This document shows, piece by piece, positions 13,801 through 26,979 of a DNA stretch of 64,000 bases (position 1 is the first letter of the stretch; every line of letters starts with the position of its first letter). The notes beneath the pieces are model-generated. The model was not told the origin of the DNA and did no database searches. It saw nothing but the letters and a program-made list of their open reading frames with translations. The translations under genes were made by a program, and so were the position numbers. This stretch comes from Pratylenchus scribneri. Taxonomy: Eukaryota; Nematoda; Chromadorea; Rhabditida; Pratylenchidae. The stretch covers positions 1,178,001 to 1,242,000 of the forward strand of contig JAQSEB010000138.1 of the NCBI GenBank assembly GCA_030063045.1, in the 5' to 3' direction.

Positions 13801-15537
13801 ATTTAACAAAATATCAGAAACCGGGTCTCTGACCCGGGTTTACCTAATTTTTCAAAAACCCAGGTTTATGTACAAATTAAAAGTAAATTTTACAACCAAA
13901 TTTTCGAAAAAAAAATTACGAATTTGTCAGTTTATATTGCAAGGTTGAAATTAGAAATTAATAAACTTTATTAATTTCTTTAATTTTATTCAAATTTCTT
14001 TTTTATTTTTATTCCAAATATTGTGATTTAATATTATGGCTTACACCTTACATGTGATGGATAGTCGCTGAAGGAATTGAAAATGTAAAAGTGTAGGAAG
14101 AAAACGCAAGCAGTGGCCAGTGTTGGATTCGTTTTCCTTTAAAAATTGTGACTATCCCGGTTCCGATGATATACATTGGGAAGCCAAAAGTATCCTCTAC
14201 AATTTATTCTTTTATAAAAAAATAGTATTAATATAATAATATTATTAGAATGGATCAAAAATTACGGCTAAAAATTGATCGAATAATAATTTCATAAGAA
14301 ATTAATTTACTAAATTGAGTTGTCAATAATTTAAAATAAAAAATTCGTATAAAAGAAAGATTAAATGATAAAAAAATTTTAAGCACTTCAAAATTTAAAT
14401 TGACTTTAATTTATTTTTAATATTTTGATTTTTGATAGAAAAAGGCATTTTATTTATTTATTTTATTAAATTTTTATATGGAATGTGTCCCAAGATCAAC
14501 TTTGACAAATTCTAAATTATTCTTATTTAATAATTAATCTTTTTAGATATTAGCTTAATCGCTTGATTCGTATTTCACAATAACAATAGCATATTATTGC
14601 ATAATTTCATAGGTCATGCCAAATTAAAGTAATCACTACGGATATTTAAAATTTATGCATATTTTTGATCAAAGTTAGTATTATAAATTTATGTCTCAAA
14701 AAAAATTAATAGATTATTCATTTTTCATTCATCACAAAAGAAAAGTGCTAAAACAATGGATGGAATTTGGAAATTATTGAGAAATTTTTTTTTATTTTAT
14801 TTAAATTTTATTTTTGAATAGATAAACATGAAGATAAATTTGAATAATTTAGAATTATTCCTTTTTTAATATTATCTGCTCATCCCGTAAATTTTATGGG
14901 TTCCAAAATCAAACATTCAATTGGGCATTGGTCGGTTGTTTAACATTTCATAATTCAGCAAGCAAAACGAGGTATTCATTCCATTTTAGGCTTATTTGGA
15001 CAAATTAAATCTGTTTGATGAATTTCCAAAATCTATAAATTGCTATTACCTCCATTTTCTCATCATTCTGCATAAATTTGTCCTTTTCAAAAGATAAAAT
15101 TATAAATATTAAATAAAAATATAATTTATTTATTTTCCAATGATCTCAGTGGATAACCAACGTGAAAAAATTGATGGAATTTTCAAGTTAAAATGAGCAG
15201 TTTTGTTTATTTATTTTTATTTTATTTAAATTTTTAATTTTTTATTCATAAATTCCTTTGAATATATATTATTTTTCGTCGTCCATCAATCAACATCCCG
15301 GAAACATAAAAAAATGTGTGCTAATTTGCATCTCATAAATTTATTGTATGAACAGATGAATATTACAAAAGATAATTGAAAAGATTTCAAAATTGACGAC
15401 ATCTTTCAACAAGCAAAAATATAAAAATTTGTATAAAATTAAAAAATATTTAATTAGCTTCTAATATTCTCTTTCTCCAATAAATTTATGGGATGTAATT
15501 CCACCTCTTCATAGGGCACTAAAGCCAATCCAAATTA

Positions 15538-15985
15538 AAAAAGACAAATGACAGAGACTGAGATAAAATTGTCATTTGTCTTTTTGGCAGGGCTGCCAGA
15601 ATGTACCCCTACGGGGGGCATTTGCCCCCTTTTTGAGATTTTGCCCCCTTTTGTGCCCCCCAAGCTAAGATGCCCCCCCAAATGCCCCCTTTTTAAAATT
15701 TTGTCATTTTTTCCCCTTTTTATTATTTTTTCGTCTAATTTTTCGCTGCGCGGCAAATTTTTCGTCTAATTTTTCGCTGCGCGGCAAATTTTTGGTCTAA
15801 TTTTTCGCTGCGCGGCAAATTTTTGGTCTAATTTTTCGCTGCGCGGCAAATTTTTGGTCTAATTTTTCGTTGCGGGGCCATTATTGGCAAAAATTTTTGC
15901 ATTTTTGGCACTTTTTAAAACTGCCCCCCAAAATGCCCCCTTTTTTTCACGAAATGCCCCCCAAAACCATCTGGCGCCCTGTTTT
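15538..15985. repeat. C-rich insertion with hairpin and 31-bp tandem array
   Basis: The block starts with a 16-bp stem inverted repeat (AAAAAGACAAATGACA at 15538 and its complement at about 15571). It contains multiple TGCCCCCT/TGCCCCCC runs on both sides of a tandem array of a 31-bp unit (about 15725-15880, nearly five copies, key word CGCTGCGCGGCAAA at intervals of exactly 31). The composition is unlike the AT-rich surroundings. Open frames across it on both strands are low-complexity by-products. It is probably a nonautonomous mobile sequence or expanded satellite. Confidence 0.65.
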
Positions 15986-17129
15986 TGTCAATTCTCTTAA
16001 AAAGATTCAAAATTATTTTTTGTCATTTCTCAATTGTTTCACGTATTTGGCGTTTTGCCTTCTGCTGATTTGTCGTCATACTAATACAAAACAAAAAAGA
16101 TAAACGATAAAACGCTGATTTCGGACATTAATTTATTTTTTATTTTTATGAAACTAACAAAATTTGCTTATTTAATTTTCGTAAATAATTTTTTGGTCCT
16201 CTTTGGAGTTTTTTTTTTAAATAAATTAATTTGTAAAAGTTTATTAAATTGATTAGCAGTGAAATATTTATGGGATTGTAAAAAAAAGGTATTATTTTAA
16301 TGAAAATGCGATAAAATCAAATATTAATTAAAAAATTTTTAAGGCGAATATCAAAATATATAGGTTGGCTAACGGTAATATAATTTATGCCAGCACTAAT
16401 TAATTCTTTTTTTCTTTTAAAAGCATATTTATCAACCCATAAAATTATTCTGCTTTGGGAAGTTTCAGAGATTTGGGTTTAATGATGGAGATTATATGGA
16501 TCACTTTGGAGGAATTATTTAAATTTTTTATTTTTGTTAACATTTTTGCAAATATTTGAATTTGGCACTTTTTGAAAGCAAAATAAAATAAAAAGAAATA
16601 TATTAAAATTGATCAGCAAAATATTTATAAGGTAAAAAAATGGATAATTTTTATTTAAAAAAAGCGATAAAAAATTAAAATAATTAATTTTAAAAAAATT
16701 TTTTAAATATTCGCATAAAAATTTTCGATATTTACACAATCAAATCCAATTATTCGTCTAGCAATATTTGTTTTCATTTATCAATATTGCCTGCTAGTTT
16801 TTGCAATATTTTTGAAACTAAAATTTTTAATTTTCATATGAATAAAGATCCATTAAAATCATTAGAAAATAAAATCGCTATTTTCATAAAAAAATATTTT
16901 TTCGATTTTATTCATTCAAGAAAGAAATAGTTTATGATCTATAATAAAATTTTGGAAATAAACTTACAAAATTCATTCGGTATGAACATTTTTTTAAAAT
17001 AAATTTAGGGTAATTTTTTTCAGAAATAATTTTTAAGAGTAAAATTGGTTTTATTAAATAGACAAATGATGATGAATATCATTACACACGGATGAATCCA
17101 CTCTGAAATGCCCACCGCAGCAGTTCCAA

Positions 17130-17945
17130 TCAGTGTTTTCCTGTTCCAACTTTTTTCAATCTGTTCTGTTCCTGTTCTGTTCTCAGAATATGGAACAGTC
17201 TAATTGTTCTGTTCCTGTTCCCTCTTCCAACTTGGAACAGGAACAGGAATAGGAACAGGAACAGAACAGATTTTCTGTTCTTAAACTGTTCCAAAAAACA
17301 AAATTTTTCCAAAAAATTTTAGAGAAAATTTTAATTTTTTTTTTATTTTTTCCTCAATTTTTAATGAAAACGTCAACGAGAAGTAAACGAAGGCAAGTAA
17401 CAATTAAAAAGGAATATCATTTCATACATATCATCAAGCATAAATCTTGCGAATTTCTTTTTTGACCAAAAATATTTAGCCTAAAACGAACGATTCGGGC
17501 TCTTCTTTGATAATAAATTTCACAAACAAAAAAATTTCAATTTTGAACCGAACAACAAATCGGTTGGGGTTGGGGAAAATAGGTGGATTCTCTCCCTCTA
17601 AACGAAAAAATTAAAAAAATAATTGGTGATCCTTTAGTTTTTTGTATTTTGATTCAAATTTTTTTGGCCATATTTTGGGTTGTCATCGGAAATTTAGGAA
17701 ATAGCAAAATAAAAGCCCCAAGAAAATTCAAAAAATTCAATTCCTCCCCGATAATTTCCCCTGATTTACAAGTTCCTCAGGAACAGTCTAGGAACAGCCA
17801 ATTCTGCTCTGTTCCTGTTCTATTCCTGTTCCAAAAAATTTTCAAACTGTTCTGTCCTGTTTTGTTCTAAATCATGGAACAGGAACAGGGACAGGAACAG
17901 GAACAGAAACAGGAACAGAACAGAATCAGTGGAACAGGGAAAAGA
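17130..17945. repeat. GGAACA/TGTTCC-rich element with paired terminal blocks
   Basis: Two blocks of degenerate GGAACA hexamers in both orientations (about 17130-17295 and 17775-17945) flank about 480 bp of ordinary sequence. Each block can fold on itself because it contains both TGTTCC and GGAACA runs. The arrangement suggests a nonautonomous element with subterminal hexamer arrays, but no target duplication was found. Confidence 0.55.
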
Positions 17946-17950
17946 CAACA

Positions 17951-18838
17951 TTATTCATTCTTTGTGAGTTGAATATATTAATTTTGGAATTGCATTGTCT
18001 TTAATTAGGCAATGCTTAAAATTTTATTGAATTTATTTTTACAAAATTTTTTTTTCAAAATTTTTACAAATTTATTGGAAATAATGAAATTTTTTTATTT
18101 TCGTGTTCTGAAAATTCGCTCGAATATTTCAGAAAACTTTTCTTTTTTTGTTCCAAATATTCATAAAATTTTTACAATGATTTAATTGCCAAAATTATCA
18201 TAAGATAATATAAATCTAAAATTCCAAAAATTGTCTCCCTTTTTGTAATTCCAACTCGTAGACAATTTGAGGGATAGATTTAAATAAATCGTTCCTCATA
18301 ATTGAGTTAAATGAGACGAAAGTCTATAAGTAAAGATAGACTGAATTATTCACTCTTTATGAGTTGAATAAATTAAATTTTGGAATTGCATTGTCTGTAA
18401 TTAGGCAATGCTTAAAATTTTATTGAATTTATTTTTACAAAATTTTTTTTTCAAAATTTTTACAAATTTATTGGAAATAATGAAATTTTTTTATTTTCGT
18501 GTTCTGAAAATTCGTTCGAATATTTCAGAAAACTTTTCCTTTTTTGTTCCAAATATTCATAAAATTTTTACAATGATTTAATTGCCAAAATTATCATAAG
18601 ATAATAAAAATCTAAAATTCCAAAAAATGTCTCCTTTTTTGTAATTCCAACTCGTAGACAATTTGAGGGATAGATTTAAATAAATCGTTCCTCATAATTG
18701 AGTGAAAGTAGACGAAAGTTTATAAGTAAAGGTAGACTGAATTATTCACTCTTTATGAGTTGAATAAATTAAATTTTGGAATTGCATTGTCTTTAATTAG
18801 GCAATGCTTAAAATTTTATTGAATTTATTTTTACAAAA
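17951..18838 (+). repeat. 396-bp tandem repeat, about 2.2 copies
   Basis: TGCATTGTCT occurs at 17991, 18387 and 18783, giving a period of exactly 396 bp. The first two units are almost identical, including an internal GCATTGTCT/AATTAGGCAATGC hairpin. It directly abuts the GGAACA element. The high identity points to recent duplication or satellite amplification. Confidence 0.88.
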
Positions 18839-21800
18839 ATCTTTTTTCTAATTTTCAAGGCACATTCGCCTTTTCAATAAGATTCCGGAAATGTTCCAGA
18901 CATTTTCTAATGTTGTCTTTCCTTTACCCATTTCATTGAAAACAATAATGATTTCGGCTATATCACACATTAGAAATTGAATGATGGAGCCCAACGTCAC
19001 GGTGGAAAAAACTTGAGGGCATTTTTTAATTTTTAATTTTGCTTAAACTTTTGTAAAAACGGCGCCGGGCCTTTCCTTTTTCAAGACAAATAAATATAAA
19101 AATTTATTTAATCAGTAAAATACTTATGAGTTTATAAATGTATTATTTTAATGAAAAAGGCGTATTAATTTGACAATAAGATTACGACAAGAATTTGAAG
19201 GACAAACAGGCAAAAATTTCCTTACTTTATTTTTATAATAACATTTCTCAATTTTCACAAAAGTAGATCCCAATTTTCTAGTGATTTTGTTTTTATTTTA
19301 TTATTAATTTTTAATTTATGCTCCATTGAATGCAATTTTAATATTCCTTTTCTATTTTCTTCGAATTCCTGATTATTGATGAATCCACAAAATATTGTTT
19401 TTATTTATTTTTTTTGCGATCGCTCTTTTCCTTCTTTCTCAATAATTTTGGAAAATTCGTGATCAAAAAAAATTTTTTGTTTTTTTAATTACGCGAAATT
19501 GTGTCTTTGTGTAATAATGCAAACAAAGTTTAAAAATAAATTTTCAACAATTTTTAATGGAGGAAGAAACTTTAAATTTGTATGGGTTTTATAATTTCAT
19601 GAAATTTTAATTTTTTCTCTTTTCCCTACCATAAAAGTTACAAAGACTCATGCGTACAGTATATTAGTTAGAAAGATAAGAATGAAAATTGATTTACTTT
19701 GAGTTAATAAATGAAAATAAAACGTGGCATGCGGGTAAATTGAAGTCCGAAAAAAGGAAAGAAGCAAAATGTAATTTTAATTTTTCGAATTTATTGATCT
19801 TTTTTGAAGCTTGAATTGCCAATATTTTTTGTCAATTCTCATAAAATTACATTCCAATTTTATTCATCCATCAAAGAAATAGATTATGATGTATAGAATT
19901 TTTTTATTTTCATTTACGATATTTCACAAATAAAATTCTCGCAAACTTAAGGAATTCTTCGGCATAAACATTCTTAAAAAAAATTCACATATAAATTTTG
20001 TTCAAAAAATTTTCATTTTTAATTAATTGATAGTGATTTAAAAAATTATTTTTAAAAATAAAATTGGGTTAATTAAATGGACAAAAGATGAGGAGTAACA
20101 ATTTTATTTGCAATTCTTTATTTAATTTTAAGAAATTTTCCCGAATTTCATTCAATAATTTTTTGTTAAAATGAATTTTTATCCAAATTTTCCGAAAAAT
20201 AAAAATGCGAAAGATAATGACGGATTTGTTCTTTTTTTTATCAGTGATCACTGATCAAGAATGGATTTGAGCCATTTTGTAAGGAACGAATGGAATTTGA
20301 AATTATTTGAGATATTTTATTTACTTATTTTATTCAAATTTCATTTTTTTGAGCTGAGGTTTGTCAGAGTGGAAAATACCTAAATATAATTTTTTAATAT
20401 TAATCCGTTTATCGAAAAAGTTTATGGGATACAATTGAAATTCCCGATAAGAAATTTTAATTATCAAAAATTTCACTTTTAGGTTTATTGAAGGTAAAAA
20501 ATTTTTTTGGGAAAAAGTGTTAATGAGACTGTAAAAAAGTATTTTTTGGAAGTGTTTTTTGGGGGAATTTTTTGAGAGGGAAAAATAGCATTTTTTATTA
20601 TACCAAAAAACAATTTGAATGAATTTTCATCATCTTTTCCCATTTCTAGATAGTCAGTATAAATTTATTAATCTTAAAAATAAAATTAAAATAATAAATA
20701 AAATATTATCTATTTATTAATTTTCCAGTTCACTATGGATATGTTTTGAAATAAATGGATGGAATTTGGAAATTAATTGAACATTTTTTTTATTTTATCT
20801 GGTTTCATTTTTTCTGCTATTGCTGTTTGACGGATCCAATTTTGAAAAATTTATAATTATTATTCTTTTAATATTAATCGGTTGATTTAATAAATTTATG
20901 GGATGCAAGCTAAATATTAAAAAGGTTAATTAATCGAACAGGAAATATAAATTATTTTTATAATTATTAAATGGATCAAAAAAATTATATAAAAAGATAT
21001 GCGATGGTAATTTTTTTATAATTTTATCGATAGAAAAAATGAACAATGAAAAATTTTAAAATTCTTTTCCAAAAATAAAATTTTTATATAAACAAATATA
21101 AATTTTTAAAAATTATTTTTGAATTTTTAGTATTTGAGGAAATAAATTTTTTGAAAAAAAATGAGTTTAAAAATAAAAATAAAGAGTTTGAATAAAATTG
21201 ATATAAAATCATTGAATCATTACAAAAAATTTAAAATAAAAATTTAAAAGAATGAATAATTTAAACTATATTTTTGAATTCCATAAAAATTTTTCCTTAA
21301 AATGATTTATTTAAAATTTTTCTAAATGATTTTTAAATTAAATTCAAAGCGATTTTTTTCGCGAGAAAAATATTAAAAATGAAAATACTAAATAAAAATA
21401 GAATTTCATAAATTTTCCTAAATGAATTTTTATAAATTTAGCCTTTCCCATAAATAAAAAATCATTGTCAAGAATTGGACCAGCCCATTCAATTCAATAT
21501 GAAAATGAGGGCTATCATCTATCTCATTTCCAAAAAATCGGAAAAATTGTCAATTATTTTCCACTGATTTAGATGTAATTAAATACTTACCTCTAAATTG
21601 TATGGAAATATAAATTTTTTTCAATATCCATAAATTATTTACAAATAAAATAAAGTAAATTCTTTTCTTTTTAATTTTAGCTAAAATGTCGGCATATGAT
21701 TGCCTCACCAAAAAATAATGTTCAAAAAATTATGAATAATTTTATAAAATTTATTAGAAAAATTAATGTAGAATATGCAAAATTTTATTCAAAATTTTTT

Positions 21801-22264
21801 ATTAATTTAATATTTGAAATAAAATTCAATTTCTTAAATTTTTTAAATTTAATTTTACAACCAATAAATATTTTACTTAGTAATCTTAATAAATTATCAA
21901 AATAATTTTATCTTAGAAAGGAAAACCGAAATGAGGGACAAAAATATTGAATTAAAAATAAAATTTAAAAAATTTTAATCCCGCGTATTCAATTTCAGCC
22001 CGAATTCTTGAAACAACTAATTCATTATTGCAAAAATAATGAATTAATTGTGTGAGTCGAATTATTAGTGTTTTAGTAAATTTTCTAATGAATTTAAAAT
22101 ATTTATATAGGAAATAAAAATTTTAATAATTTAATAAAAAAAATTTTTAAAAAAGAGCAAAGAATATTTTTTATTAATCAATAGTTAATTCTATTTTTAC
22201 AATTTTTGTCATTGAAATTTAATCGAAACAAATACATATTTTAATAAATTCTTTTTTATCTATT

Positions 22265-23110
22265 TTTTTTAATGAAACTTGTGGACGTAAGGGAAGTGGG
22301 GCGTAAGGGAAGTGGATGTAAGGAATATGTGGAAAGGATTTAGTAAGATGTTGGGAGGGATTACAGCCTTCTGTTTCATGTTAACGCGCCGAGGCGCGTT
22401 TGACCTACCCTAGGGCTATTCGAAAACCCCCGTATCCCAATTTTCACCTCATTCTGAATAAATTTCCATTTTTTGGCATTTCTTGAACCGGTTTGCAAAC
22501 CGCTTGTTGGGCGGATCTAAAAACTAATGTCATTTTTGAATTCTCCATATCCGAAAACCCCCTAATCGCAATTTTCACCTCATTCCGTCAAAAATTTCCA
22601 TTTTTTAACATTTTTAAACCGGTTTGCAAACCATCCTTTACGCGGATTTCAAAACTGATGTCATTTTTGAATTCCACATGGCCGAAAACCCCCGATTCCC
22701 AATTTTCATCATCCAATTCCTACTTCCACTATAGGGTTAGCTCTGAGGCGGGATATGGCCAAACCATGACCTGCGCATAGAACTTAACAAACTCCTCCTA
22801 GGCCAAGCTGCGCAGCCCATCATGCCATATGTCGTTTTGAAGCCCACACTTGGGTGCGGGGTGAGGGCTATAGAACATCTCAATATACCCACTTAGAAAA
22901 AAGTTAGAAATCAAAATCTTAAAAAATTGGGCCAAATTCTGTCCAAAAACCGGTTTCCCCCTCTGCTAACCACCTGGCCAAAACCAACTTCAAACCAAAC
23001 CATGTCCATATTCATCAATACGTGTGCATTCTGGATGAAGTTTTCCGACCCCCGTCCCCCAACACTCAAACCGAACCTTATTATAACACTCCAACTATTT
23101 TGCTAATTAA
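22265..23110 (+). repeat. GC-richer block with 131-bp tandem repeat
   Basis: CGAAAACCCCC-type starts occur at 22421, 22552 and 22683, giving a period of 131 bp over about 2.3 units. Each unit contains 'aaccggtttgcaaacc' and 'gatgtcatttttgaattc'-like segments. A perfect 8-bp stem (AACGCGCC/GGCGCGTT, 22383-22400) sits just upstream. The downstream part (22740-23060) is unique GC-richer sequence without a convincing gene. An open frame at 22493-22780 spans repeat units and is not supported as coding. Confidence 0.6.
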
Positions 23111-26100
23111 ATTGGAGCCGCTTTAAATGAATAATAAGAATTCGAGGGTTTAGCAGAATTGTGTAAATATTTTATATGTTTTTTTTAAATCAATTTCTAA
23201 AGAATTTTGGGAAATTTATTTTCTCATTTATACCCAGAGCGGAAAAAATAATTGTGGCAGGAATTTTTAAAATTAATTGAGTAATTTAATTTTTATTTTA
23301 TTTAAATTTTATTTTTTTGAACCTGTAATTCTGTTTGATCCCGTTAAAGGATTTTTCAGAACAGATAAATGTTCTTTGAATTTTTTTTAATTTTATTAAA
23401 CTCATAAAATATTTTTATTTAAATGGTAATAAAAAGGCATCTTAATTAATATAAATAAATTATTAACTCGAAGGGCATAATCAAAATATTTTTGCTATTA
23501 AAAATAAAATAAAATATGGGTAGATGTAACCCAACAAAATGCGATTTGGTGAAAAAAATGGCGATAATAAAATGGAAAAAATGTGTGATTTAGGCAAATA
23601 ATTTTCTATTTTTTATTCATTTAAAAGAATAAAAAAATTAATTCCAATAATTTATTTCATTTTATTTTGAACTCATAAAAATTTTAATTTTCCTCCTTGA
23701 TTTAATAAACAAAATTATGCAGTAATAAAAAGGAGTGTTCTGGCCTTTAATCCGTAAAATAAAAAAAATTATTTAAAAAAATATATTAAAAATCAAAAAT
23801 TTTTTAATCTTTCGGAACTTTAAATAATGAAATCTTCAAAATTTTAATTTAGTATTTTTCTTTAGCACATATATCTTTTCGTCTAGTTCCAGTAATTGTA
23901 TTTAGCTGGCATCAAAAATGAATTTAGCTGACTCACTTTCAGTTATTCGGGTTGAATGAATAATTTCACTATGGAGTAAATAATTTGGAAAATTTTAAAT
24001 TTTTCTTTTATTTTAAAATTTAAATAAAAAGGAAAATTATATTTAAATTAGCAAATATTGCATAAAATCTACAATTATTTTTAAAATTGTTATTAAATTT
24101 TAAACATATTTTTTAAATTCCATAAAATTTTCACCAAAATAATTTATTTAAAGCTTGTAAAAATGTATTTTTAAATAATTAAATTCGCGATGACCTTGAT
24201 CAAGAAATGAAAATGAAAAATAAAATAAAAATCGAATTTCATAAATTTACCTACATGAAAAAATTAAAAATGTAAGTTTATAAATTTTTCTTATCAAATC
24301 ATGATTTTCACATAAATTGGGCCAGCATTCCGAAGCCATTATGAAGATGATAGCTATTATGATATTTGCAAACAATCGTAGAAATTATCAGCGATTTTAT
24401 ATTGATTTGTATGTCAATTGAATTGTAGTCTTTAAGATAATAATTGCTGCATTTCTCAATTCTTCATTTAGTCATTTTGCTGACATAAATAAAAAGCTCA
24501 CAGAATCGGGCTCAATAAATAACTTAGTCTTTGAAGAGATTATTTTTGAGTAATTTTTATTTTTTTAAATTTAATATTTTTGAACACATTATTTTGCTTA
24601 TATTTTTCAAGAAAAGTAAATTTAAAACAAAATTTATTAAAATTCCTCAGTAAAATAATTATGAGCTAGCAAAATGCGTTAATTAAATTTAATAAAAAAT
24701 CAAATGAAATACTAGAAGTAAAATTTAATCCACCAGCTTTTTTCCACCTATATCTATTGGCAATAACGATTTCACTTTGCCCAATTCTGTTAGAATAATC
24801 ATCAACGGCATCAACGGTTTGAAATGTGCTAAAGCTGATTATATTCTCCCTTGTTCCCGTTTACTTTTTGCTTATTGAAAAGAAAAGGTAGAGAATGGAA
24901 AAAAAATAGGGGAAATTTACGTTTTTTTGAACTCATAAAATATTTAAATTAAAAGCGAATAAAGGAATATCTTAATAATTTTTGAAATAAAATAATTCAA
25001 GCGATCCAAAGCTCAAATACCTATATAAACAATTAAATTTAAAAAATATATACAATTAAATTGGCTTCGTGCTCATTTGCAATGAATTTATTGCCATCTT
25101 TTGTTACCCATCCCTTTGTATTTCTACATTAAATGCCCCTTTTTCCCTTTCATTCGATCAGTCATTTGGCAACTGGTTCCTTTGGTTTACAAAATTTTAA
25201 ACTCTGCAAAATGTCATGTTCAATTCCTGCTGGGCCATAAACATGAATTGAAAGATGTTTGGCAAATTTTTCCCATTATTTGATCCAACCTTTTGTGGCA
25301 TCCGGTGGATGGTTAATGTTGAATGTGAATGGAATGGAGCGGATATGTTCATTCTAGTATTTATTGACAAAACATGTTTGCCCAAATTTTTTTGATCTGA
25401 CTCGAAGTACATACTGCAAAAATTTTGAATTAACAATTTTTTTTTCATTTTTCTTTACTTTTTTATTCATAATTTTACTGGAAAATTAAATTAAATTTAA
25501 TGTTTATCTAATATAAGAAATAACCTTTAAAAGAGCTTAATCAATTTTTTTATTTAATGATATTTTTAATTGTTTGATAATTTGTAAAAAAAGGGCAGAC
25601 AATAGGGGGCACTAAAATGCGAATTTTTCTATTTTGCTGGCATCAACAATCAATTATAGGTTGGTCAACGAATTCAGGCTGAATGGTGTCCATCTAAGAA
25701 TGGGTCGATAATCTAAGCATTTAAGGAATTTTTTTAATTTTTAAATTTGCTTAATTTTTTTTGCATAGTCATTGAAAATCTTTTTTTAAAGCAAAATTAA
25801 TTAAAAGGAATTTATTAAAATTGGTCAGTAAAATATTTATGAAATAAGAATAAAATGAATTTTTTTTTAAAAAAGAGGGATAAATTAATACAATATTAAA
25901 ATAATTATTTTACTTAATAATATGAACGGTACAAAAAATGTAAAAATTAAAATAAAATTTTAAAAGAATAAATTATATTAGGAAATAATATATATGAATT
26001 AATCAGATAAATTATAGGTAATTAAATTAATTTAATTTAAATTAAAAATAAGTTTATTTTATTTAAATTATATTTTTGGATTCCATAAAATTTTTCATTA

Positions 26101-26489
26101 AAATTAATTATTTAAGATCTTTGTAAATGGATTTTAAATTAAATTCAAGGAGATTTTTTTTTGCACGAAAATTTTAAAAATGAAAATAAATAAAAATAGT
26201 ATTTCATAAATTTTCCTAAATTAATAATGAAATTTTATAAATTTTAAATTACTCATAATTAAAAATCTTTGTATAGAATTAGACTAGCCCATCCAAGCCG
26301 ATATGAAGATGAAGGCTATCAAGTCGGCACTACTACCAAACCACTACAAGACGAACACTGAATGGACAAAACCTCGGAGGAGAAAATAAGATGAAATACC
26401 GAAAACTTGAACTTATGGGTAAATTTTTTTGGTTTATACCAATTGACGCATCTCGATGAGCTGATCACGAATATGCTATTGGTTTTGCA

Positions 26490-26979
26490 CAGGCATGACC
26501 ACGGCTACGGCTAAGCCGCGGTTAGCCGCGGCTAGCCGCGGCTACGGGCGGCTAACGGCTATAAATTTTAAAAATTTGACGGCTACGGGCGGCTAACGGC
26601 TACGAACCTCATACCCGCGGCTAGCCGCGAAATAGCCGCCATATACAGATTTTCTATTTTTTGGAGATTTTTCATAAAATTCCTTCCATCAATATTTATT
26701 ATTTTTTAATTTACAAATTTTTGTCATTATTTTAAAATTTTTGGTAAATAATTTGCAAATTTTTCCCAGCGGGATAATTTTTTGCCTATTTTTTCTTTTC
26801 TGGACTATTTTTTAAAAATTTTTTTGACCAAAAAAATTTTTTTCGAAAATACGGCTAACCGCGGCTAGCCGCGGGCGGCTACGGCTATAAAATTTCAAAA
26901 AATAGGCGGCTACGGCTATGAAATAGCCACGGCTAAAACGGCTACGGCTATAGAAAAATTGTAGCCGTGGTCATGCCTG
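26490..26979. mobile_element. 490-bp MITE with GGCTACGG subterminal repeats
   Basis: The ends are inverted repeats CAGGCATGACCACGGCTAC and its complement, with a 7-bp target duplication TTTTGCA at 26483-26489 and 26980-26986. Many copies of GGCTACGG/CGGCTAACG/TAGCCGCGG crowd the subterminal regions, and the interior is AT-rich and noncoding. The insertion interrupts a copy of the repeat also seen in the 5664-6300 palindrome ('attggttt-gc-ataaa'). The superfamily is uncertain; hAT elements make 8-bp duplications and this one is 7 as read. Confidence 0.85.

Noticed and set aside
13586..13948. 120-residue plus-strand frame
   Set aside because: Low-complexity F/I/L/N/K composition overlapping the R1 repeat; expected by chance at this base composition.
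25197..25448. 83-residue minus-strand frame in a slightly less AT-rich patch
   Set aside because: No family resemblance, no splice-compatible neighbours, and a competing plus-strand frame of similar length over the same bases.
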